From positions 86,599 through 150,598 of the forward strand of contig NZ_JAAGLT010000025.1 of NCBI RefSeq assembly GCF_010548275.1: a stretch of DNA of 64,000 nt, given 5' to 3'. Of the stretch, positions 58,583-64,000 are shown piece after piece (within the stretch, counting starts at the first letter, position 1; every line of letters starts with the position of its first letter). The stretch is from Streptomyces sp. SID12488 (GTDB taxonomy: Bacteria > Actinomycetota > Actinomycetes > Streptomycetales > Streptomycetaceae). Both the position numbers and the translations under genes were made by a program. Below the pieces are notes generated by a model. The model did not search any database and had not been told where the DNA came from. It saw nothing but the letters and a program-made list of their open reading frames with translations.

Positions 58583-60385
58583 GTGCGTACGTCCATCGCC
58601 ACCGTGTCGCTCAGCGGCTCCCTGACCGAGAAGCTCACGGCCGCCTCCCGGGCGGGTTTCGACGGGGTCGAGATCTTCGAGAACGACCTGCTCGCCAGCC
58701 CTCTCACCCCCGAGGAGATCCGCGCCCGCTGCGCCGATCTCGGTCTCACCATCGACCTCTACCAGCCGATGCGTGACATCGAGGCCGTGCCCGAGGACGA
58801 GTTCGCCCGCAACCTGCGCCGAGCCCGGCACAAGTTCGAGCTGATGCGGAGGCTCGGCACCGACACCGTCCTCGTCTGCTCCAGCGTCTCCCCGCTCGCC
58901 CTCGACGACGACGCCCTGGCCGCCGCCCAGTTGCGCCAACTGGCAGCCCTGGCCCAGGACTTCGGCGTCCGCGTCGCCTACGAGGCGCTCGCGTGGGGGC
59001 GGCACGTCAGCACGTACGACCACGCCTGGAGCATCGTCGAGGCGGCCGGCCATCCCGCGCTCGGCACCTGCCTCGACAGCTTCCACATCCTTTCCCGGGG
59101 CTCGGACCCGAAGGGCATCGAGGACATCCCCGGGGAGAAGATCTTCTTCCTCCAGTTGGCCGACGCCCCGCTGCTCGCCATGGACGTACTCCAGTGGAGC
59201 CGCCACTACCGCTGCTTCCCCGGGCAGGGCGGTTTCGACATCGCGGGGCTTGTCCAGCACGTCGTCCGGGCCGGATACGACGGTCCGCTCTCCCTCGAGG
59301 TCTTCAACGACGTCTTCCGGCAGGCCGAGGCCGGACCGACCGCGGTGGACGCCCGGCGTTCCCTCCTCGTCCTCCAGGAGGACATCGGCCTCGCCCCGCT
59401 GCCGGAGCCCGTCGTCCCCACCGGCATCGCCTTCGCCGAACTCGTCACCCCCGATGCCGAACCGGTTGTGGCGCTCCTCGGCGCGCTCGGCCTCGCCCGT
59501 ACGGCACGTCACCGTGGCAAGCCCGTCGACCTCTGGGAGCGCGGCGAGGCGCGCATCCTCGTCAACACCGGACCGGCCGCCCGCCGTGACGGCACCGGAC
59601 TGGCCGCCGTAGGCCTGGAGTCACCGGATCCGGAAGGCGCCGCCCGCCGGGCCGAGGCACTCCTGGCGCCGGTCCTGCCCCGCCGCCGAGCCCCGAAGGA
59701 CGCGCCGCTCGACGCGGTGGCCGCCCCCGACGGCACGGAGCTCTTCTTCTGCGCCAGGGACAGCGCCGAACTCCCCGACTGGCGAGCCGACTTCGAACCC
59801 ATCGAGTACATCGGGACTGCCGGGGACGCGGAGGGCGGCGTCGACCGCATCGACCACCTTGCCCTCACCCAGCCCTGGCACCACTTCGACGAGGCGGCCC
59901 TCTTCCACCGCAGTGTGCTCGGCCTGAACGGCCAGGAGAGTGTCGACGTCGCCGACCCGTACGGGCTCTTCCGCAGCCGGGCCGTCACCAACTCCGATGG
60001 CAGCGTACGTATCGCGCTCGCCGTCGGTCCCGCGCCCAGCGAGGACGAGACCCGCGCCCAGCACATCGCGCTCGCCACCGACGACGTGGTCGCCGCCGCC
60101 CGGGGCTTCCGAGCGGCCGGCGGCAGCCTGCTGCCGATGCCCGCGAACTACTACGACGACCTCGCGGCCCGGTACGAGTTCACCGAGGGCGAGTTGGCCA
60201 CGTACCGCGAACTCGGCATCCTCTACGACCGTGACGCACAGGGCGAGTTCAGGCACTGCTACACGCGCACCGTGGGCCGCGTCTTCTTCGAACTCGTCCA
60301 GCGAGACGGCGGCTACCAGGGCTACGGCGCCCAGAACGCACCGGTACGGCTCGCCGCCCAGCACGCGCAACAGCCCCTCCGGTGA
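58583..60385 (+). CDS. 3-dehydroshikimate dehydratase, QuiC-type with HPPD-like C-terminal domain
   Basis: A 600-aa two-domain protein. Residues 1 to about 270 are a TIM-barrel dehydratase (GFDGVEIFENDL, VRVAYEALAWGRHVSTYDHA, LGTCLDSFHILSRG, FLQLADAPLLAMDVLQWSRH, SLEVFNDVFR). Residues about 285-590 resemble 4-hydroxyphenylpyruvate dioxygenase, with a metal triad His in IDHLALTQPW, His in QHIALATDD and Glu in FFELVQRDGG. In Pseudomonas QuiC1 the same fusion turns 3-dehydroshikimate into protocatechuate, which feeds the beta-ketoadipate pathway. The start is GTG 58583 with AGAGG, 55 bp after the dehydrogenase stop. Confidence 0.9.
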   Translation: MRTSIATVSLSGSLTEKLTAASRAGFDGVEIFENDLLASPLTPEEIRARCADLGLTIDLYQPMRDIEAVPEDEFARNLRRARHKFELMRRLGTDTVLVCSSVSPLALDDDALAAAQLRQLAALAQDFGVRVAYEALAWGRHVSTYDHAWSIVEAAGHPALGTCLDSFHILSRGSDPKGIEDIPGEKIFFLQLADAPLLAMDVLQWSRHYRCFPGQGGFDIAGLVQHVVRAGYDGPLSLEVFNDVFRQAEAGPTAVDARRSLLVLQEDIGLAPLPEPVVPTGIAFAELVTPDAEPVVALLGALGLARTARHRGKPVDLWERGEARILVNTGPAARRDGTGLAAVGLESPDPEGAARRAEALLAPVLPRRRAPKDAPLDAVAAPDGTELFFCARDSAELPDWRADFEPIEYIGTAGDAEGGVDRIDHLALTQPWHHFDEAALFHRSVLGLNGQESVDVADPYGLFRSRAVTNSDGSVRIALAVGPAPSEDETRAQHIALATDDVVAAARGFRAAGGSLLPMPANYYDDLAARYEFTEGELATYRELGILYDRDAQGEFRHCYTRTVGRVFFELVQRDGGYQGYGAQNAPVRLAAQHAQQPLR

Positions 60386-60407
60386 CGGAAGTTGCCGCCG
60401 ACCGGGC

Positions 60408-61877
60408 TCACTGCCGGGTGACGCTCCTGCTCACCCCGGCGATGACGGTCGTGGCCAGGATCCAGCCGGTCAGGATGAGGACGTACGACAGGAACTGGTA
60501 CCCGCCCGTGGGTGCGAAGGCCTCCTCCTGGCCGAAGGAGATCACCGGGAGGAGCAGGTCGAGGGTGTAGAAGACGGGGTTGAACTCCGGTGCCTCGTCG
60601 GGCTTGAGCGGGAGCGGGTGGTGCAGGGCGTACGCGATGGAGCCGGCCGCCAGCAGTGACAGCAGCCAGACGGCGGCGCGCAGCGGACGGAAGCCGTAGC
60701 CGACGGTGGTGTCCTGGAGGTGGCCCCACACCCGGCCCAGCCAGGGCAGGGTGGCCCGGTGCCGGCGCTGCTTGGCGAGCTGGACCCGGCGGGCCGCGCC
60801 CTCGTCGCCGACATGGCGGTAGGCGGCGGCCAACTGCTCGTAGGCGTAAGGGACATAGCCGTCGCCGTCGCGTTCCAGCAGAGGCAGACGGCGGTGGGCC
60901 GGCTCGTGCGGATTGAGCGCCGTGTAGGTGAGGTTGTTGAAGAGCACCTCGCCCGGCGCGACCTCCGACTCGAAGCCCAGTACGTCGATCCGGGAGCGGC
61001 GCAGGTGCAACCGGCCCTCGATCGGCGCGCATCGGTACAGCCACAGCTCACCGATGGTGCAACTGCTGGCCCGCAGGGCCGTACCGCCGGGGTTGGACAG
61101 CCGCGCCCGGGTGAAGTCGACAGAGCCCGCGATACGGGAGCCGCGCAGGTCGATGCCACCCTGGGTGCGCAGATTCCGCGCCCGTATGTCGGCCCGCACC
61201 TCCAGGGACCGCGCGCACAGGGCATGGCCGCCGGGGTTGCTCAGCTCGGCGTCGTCCAGGCCGATCGACCCGCCCACCGTGGCCCCGTCGAGCCGCACCT
61301 CGCCCCGCACTCGCAGTCCGGGTGCCGCGAAACCGTCGCCGAGCACCGCCTGATGGAGCTGGAGCACCGGCATGGACGGGTCGGACGTGGTGAGTTCGGC
61401 GTCGTCCAGGAAGAGCGCGCCCGCGATCTCCGCGCCGGCCAGCCGCACCGGCCCCCGCACCCGGCAGTGGGTCATGCGCAGCGGGCCGTCGATCCGCGTA
61501 CTCGCGAGGTTGATCGCGGGGAGCACCGAGCCGCGCAGATTCAGCTGGCGCAGCCGGGTGCCGTAGAGGTCGGGCGACTCGTCGAAGTGGCAGTACCGCA
61601 GATGGAGCGGGTGGTCCACCACCGCGTACGCGAGCTTGAGTTGCCCCGTGATGCGGGCCCCCGACACCCGGAGTTTGGGGATCTCGCCTTCCTCGTGCGC
61701 GGCGCCGAGCAGCAGGGCTCGCAGCACGGAGGCGCGTATCGTCCGCTCCGGTCCCCAGTCGGGGCCGATGTCCGGGTTGTCGGCCCCGGCATCGCCCTCG
61801 CGGAAGTCCACGGTCTCGCCCTTGGGAAAGGCCCGCCGCACCCGCTCCTCGGCCGCCGTCAGATCGTTGATCTCCAT
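60408..61877 (-). CDS. Pentapeptide-repeat-like membrane protein
   Basis: A 489-aa protein. Residues about 55-330 are short beta-helix repeats (LRLSGARITGQLKLAYAVVD-like; IRARNLRTQGGIDLRGSRIA), similar to pentapeptide or bactofilin-like helices. A charged linker follows, then about three C-terminal helices, the first in FRPLRAAVWLLSLLAAGSIA. Databases sometimes name this family membrane-associated oxidoreductase, but no oxidoreductase motif is visible. ATG 61877 (MEINDLTAAEE) is the natural start; the extra ten codons upstream lack support. It ends 22 bp from the convergent QuiC-type gene. Function unknown. Confidence 0.85.
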   Translation of the reverse strand: MEINDLTAAEERVRRAFPKGETVDFREGDAGADNPDIGPDWGPERTIRASVLRALLLGAAHEEGEIPKLRVSGARITGQLKLAYAVVDHPLHLRYCHFDESPDLYGTRLRQLNLRGSVLPAINLASTRIDGPLRMTHCRVRGPVRLAGAEIAGALFLDDAELTTSDPSMPVLQLHQAVLGDGFAAPGLRVRGEVRLDGATVGGSIGLDDAELSNPGGHALCARSLEVRADIRARNLRTQGGIDLRGSRIAGSVDFTRARLSNPGGTALRASSCTIGELWLYRCAPIEGRLHLRRSRIDVLGFESEVAPGEVLFNNLTYTALNPHEPAHRRLPLLERDGDGYVPYAYEQLAAAYRHVGDEGAARRVQLAKQRRHRATLPWLGRVWGHLQDTTVGYGFRPLRAAVWLLSLLAAGSIAYALHHPLPLKPDEAPEFNPVFYTLDLLLPVISFGQEEAFAPTGGYQFLSYVLILTGWILATTVIAGVSRSVTRQ

Positions 61878-61913
61878 CGGAGCGACTCTGACGCGCCCCG
61901 GACACACATGTCA

Positions 61914-61945
61914 ATCGGGTCCGGGGACAAAGCCCCGGACCCGAT
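61914..61945 (-). terminator. Perfect 13-bp hairpin after the histidine phosphatase gene
   Basis: ATCGGGTCCGGGG (61914-61926) pairs perfectly with CCCCGGACCCGAT (61933-61945) around a 6-nt loop. It lies 33 bp downstream of the phosphatase stop on the minus strand and ends the pgi-gnd-phosphatase transcript. Confidence 0.75.
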
Positions 61946-61978
61946 CGTCATTTCAGTCGCCCAGCAGCGGCAGGCGGC

Positions 61979-62578
61979 TCAACTCGACGCTTTCCAGCGG
62001 GAGTTCCACTCCACGATCACCGGGCGGTCGTGCTCGGTGGAGAGCCTGCTGACCGTGCCCGTGGCGAGCTGGAACAGCCGTCCGTCGGCGGGCGGGAGCC
62101 CGAGGTAACGGGCCGTCAGCACGCGCAGGAAGTGGCCGTGGGCCACCAGGACCACGTCACCCTCCCCGAGCGCGTCCTCGATGTGGGCCAAGGCGCGGTC
62201 CGCGCGCCGGCCCACCTCCTCGGGCGACTCACCCGGGTGCCCGTCCGGACCGGGCGCCACCCCGTCCGTGAACAGGAACCAGTCGGGCCGTGTGCGCTGG
62301 ATCTCGGCGGTCGTCACACCCTCGTACCCGCCGTACTCCCACTCACGCAGGTCCGGATCGGTCGACGCGCCGGACAGGCCGGCGAGTTCGGCGGTGCGGA
62401 CCGCGCGGGTGAGAGGGCTGGTCACCACTCGTGCGAAGGTCCGTCCGGCGAGGAGCGGAGCGAGGGACTTGGCCTGCTCCTCACCGTGCGGGGTGAGGGG
62501 CAGGTCGGTCCAGCTGGTGTGCTGTCCCGACGCGCTCCACTCCGTCTCGCCGTGGCGGACAAGAAGAAGGTCACCCAC
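61979..62578 (-). CDS. Histidine phosphatase family protein (phosphoglycerate-mutase-like)
   Basis: A 199-aa enzyme. The RHG phosphohistidine motif is at residues 8-10 (LLLVRHGETEWS), the second catalytic His is in VVLVAHGHFLRVL, and the phosphate pocket has VVTSPLTRAVRTAEL. The family covers mutases and phosphatases of sugars and phosphoglycerate. ATG 62578 is 6 bp after the gnd stop, so it belongs to the pgi-gnd operon and probably acts on a sugar phosphate in or beside the pentose phosphate pathway. Confidence 0.92.
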   Translation of the reverse strand: MGDLLLVRHGETEWSASGQHTSWTDLPLTPHGEEQAKSLAPLLAGRTFARVVTSPLTRAVRTAELAGLSGASTDPDLREWEYGGYEGVTTAEIQRTRPDWFLFTDGVAPGPDGHPGESPEEVGRRADRALAHIEDALGEGDVVLVAHGHFLRVLTARYLGLPPADGRLFQLATGTVSRLSTEHDRPVIVEWNSRWKASS

Positions 62579-62584
62579 GGCTTG

Positions 62585-63463
62585 CTACTCCTTGGACTCG
62601 ACGGCGTGACCGCCGAACTGGTTGCGCAGCGCCGCGATCATCTTCATCTGCGGGGAGTCGTCCTGCCGGGACGCGAAGCGGGCGAAGAGGGACGCGGTGA
62701 TCGCGGGCAGCGGCACGGAGTTGTCGACGGCCGCCTCGACCGTCCACCGGCCCTCGCCGGAGTCCTGCGCGAAACCGCGCAGCCGCTCCAGGTGCTCGTC
62801 CTCGTCGAGGGCGTTGACCGCCAGATCGAGGAGCCAGGAGCGGATGACCGTCCCGTCCTGCCAGGACCGGAAGACCTCGCGCACGTCCGTGACGGAGTCG
62901 ACCTTCTCCAGCAGCTCCCAGCCCTCGGCGTAGGCCTGCATCATGGCGTACTCGATGCCGTTGTGGACCATCTTCGAGAAGTGCCCGGCGCCCACCTTGC
63001 CCGCGTGGACATAGCCGTACGGGCCCTCGGGCTTGAGTGCCTCGAAGATCGGGTGGAGCCGCTCGACGTGCTCCTTGTCGCCGCCGACCATCAGGGCGTA
63101 GCCGTTCTGGAGCCCCCACACACCGCCGGAGACACCGGCGTCGACGAAGCCGATGCCCTTGGTGCCGAGCTCCTCGGCGTGCTTCTCGTCGTCCGTCCAG
63201 CGGGAGTTGCCGCCGTCCACGACCGTGTCGCCCGCGCTCAGAAGGCCGCCGAGTTCGTCGACGACGGACTGGGTGGCGGCGCCGGCCGGGACCATCACCC
63301 AGACCACACGCGGCGCTTCGAGCTTCTCGACGAGCTCGGCCAGGCTGCCGACGTCGGAGACCTCGGGGTTCCGGTCGTAGCCGGTGACGGTGTGGCCCGC
63401 ACGGCGGATGCGCTCGCGCATGTTGCCGCCCATCTTGCCGAGACCGATCAGACCAATCTGCAT
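62585..63463 (-). CDS. gnd: 6-phosphogluconate dehydrogenase, decarboxylating (short, NAD-type)
   Basis: A 292-aa short-form 6-phosphogluconate dehydrogenase (GntZ/YqeC type, against about 470 aa for the long form). The cofactor motif is IGLIGLGKMGGNM at the N-terminus, the substrate block is VDGGNSRW, and the catalytic Lys and His are in VGAGHFSKMVHNGIEYAMMQ. It converts 6-phosphogluconate to ribulose-5-phosphate, CO2 and NAD(P)H. ATG 63463 is one base after the pgi stop. Confidence 0.94.
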   Translation of the reverse strand: MQIGLIGLGKMGGNMRERIRRAGHTVTGYDRNPEVSDVGSLAELVEKLEAPRVVWVMVPAGAATQSVVDELGGLLSAGDTVVDGGNSRWTDDEKHAEELGTKGIGFVDAGVSGGVWGLQNGYALMVGGDKEHVERLHPIFEALKPEGPYGYVHAGKVGAGHFSKMVHNGIEYAMMQAYAEGWELLEKVDSVTDVREVFRSWQDGTVIRSWLLDLAVNALDEDEHLERLRGFAQDSGEGRWTVEAAVDNSVPLPAITASLFARFASRQDDSPQMKMIAALRNQFGGHAVESKE

Positions 63464-63464
63464 G

Positions 63465-64000
63465 TCAGTTCACTTCCTGAGCGTCACGAAGAGTGCGGTA
63501 CGTGGCCACGAGGGCGGCGGTGGAGGAATCGAGGCCGGGCACATCTGCCCCCCCGGTCAGCGCGGGCTCGATACGCCTGGCGAGGACCTTGCCCAGCTCG
63601 ACGCCCCACTGGTCGAAGGAGTCGATGTTCCAGATCGCTCCCTGGACGAACACCTTGTGCTCGTACAGCGCGATCAACTGGCCCAGCACGGACGGCGTCA
63701 GCTCGCGCGCGAGGACGGTGGTCGTCGGGTGGTTGCCCTGGAACGTCTTGTGGGCGACCAGTTCCTCCGGCACGCCCTCGGCCCGCACCTCGTCCGGCGT
63801 CTTCCCGAACGCCAGCGCCTGGGTCTGCGCGAAGAAGTTGGCCATCAACAGGTCGTGCTGCGCCTTGAGTTCATCGCTCAGTTCCGCGACCGGCTGGGCG
63901 AACCCGATGAAGTCCGCCGGGATCAGCTTCGTCCCCTGGTGGATCAACTGGTAGTAGGCGTGCTGCCCGTTCGTCCCGGGGGTGCCCCACACCACCGGCC
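63465..64000 (-). CDS. pgi: Glucose-6-phosphate isomerase, C-terminal part (5' end beyond window)
   Basis: The last 178 or so codons of pgi; the frame runs off the right edge, so the start is outside the window. PGI landmarks are VVWGTPGTNGQHAYYQLIHQ (substrate loop with catalytic His), FIGFAQPV, and the signature GAIWNIDSFDQWGVELGKVL. The enzyme interconverts glucose-6-phosphate and fructose-6-phosphate. The stop is one base before gnd, giving a pgi-gnd-histidine-phosphatase operon. Confidence 0.96.
   Translation of the reverse strand, partial: PVVWGTPGTNGQHAYYQLIHQGTKLIPADFIGFAQPVAELSDELKAQHDLLMANFFAQTQALAFGKTPDEVRAEGVPEELVAHKTFQGNHPTTTVLARELTPSVLGQLIALYEHKVFVQGAIWNIDSFDQWGVELGKVLARRIEPALTGGADVPGLDSSTAALVATYRTLRDAQEVN

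Noticed and set aside
1..64000. Insertion sequence, prophage or polyketide/NRPS cluster
   Set aside because: No transposase, integrase, phage structural or modular synthase gene is recognisable anywhere in the window.

Overview
The window is high-GC actinobacterial chromosome and almost certainly Streptomyces. The support is strong G/C bias at third codon positions, an HrdB-like sigma factor, SCO5389-family, EboA-type and DUF397 proteins, Tat and lipoprotein signals, and tightly packed ATGA/GTGA-overlapping operons. Both ends cut genes: a ROK-family protein on the left and glucose-6-phosphate isomerase on the right.

Layout, left half. 1-10774: ROK protein, ribose/xylose-type ABC transporter, Gfo/Idh/MocA oxidoreductase, sugar isomerase, then two secreted proteins (PQQ-type sugar dehydrogenase with PKD and carbohydrate-binding modules; ThuA plus DUF1080). 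It reads as a system for extracellular oxidation and uptake of an unusual or 3-keto sugar. 10920-16569: an ebo-type metabolite-traffic operon (inositol-phosphate-synthase-like, TIM barrel, EboA, EboB, EboE) whose last gene, an EboF-like phosphodiesterase, is a deletion and frameshift relic; no EboC prenyltransferase is present. 16627-26506: Tat-exported isomerase, GntR regulator, tRNA-Leu(GAG), DUF429, transhydrogenase SthA, DUF3533 membrane protein, sigma factor, SCO5389-family protein and CooC-like ATPase, interspersed with decayed panE-, DUF397- and uvrA-like fragments. 26685-31906: GNAT, then substrate-binding protein, fused permease and MFS behind a Zur-like box, with no ATPase gene.

Right half. 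32108-34519: galU, a His-rich membrane protein and a YcnI-like copper protein. 34618-42267: a cluster matching the little-understood S. coelicolor SCO6650/SCO6655 neighbourhood: CDP-alcohol phosphotransferase, dehydrogenase, metal-site-less PTPS homologue, glycosyltransferase, methyltransferase, flippase-like protein, creatininase-family hydrolase and a GTP cyclohydrolase II with Met at the Tyr switch. It is the best candidate here for an undescribed pathway. 42369-46981: a lysine/pipecolate/saccharopine-type operon. 47038-53045: serine hydrolase, MFS/TetR/PPOX set with a clear double operator, and a STAND-like protein with a broken P-loop. 53263-55086: a GT-B-like protein containing six copies of a frame-shifting heptamer repeat. 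55235-60385: quinate/shikimate catabolism (MHS transporter, TetR, shikimate dehydrogenase, QuiC-type dehydratase). 60408-64000: pentapeptide-like membrane protein, histidine phosphatase, gnd and pgi.

A recurring structural theme is local tandem duplication of gene ends or junctions, with periods of about 150-230 bp, at three separate places (38184-38578, 43245-43596, 52923-53276). Shorter tandem repeats also occur (14-bp x4 before the inositol-phosphate-synthase-like gene, 7-bp x6 and 6-bp x6 inside one gene). Several genes end in low-complexity tails built from degenerate repeats.
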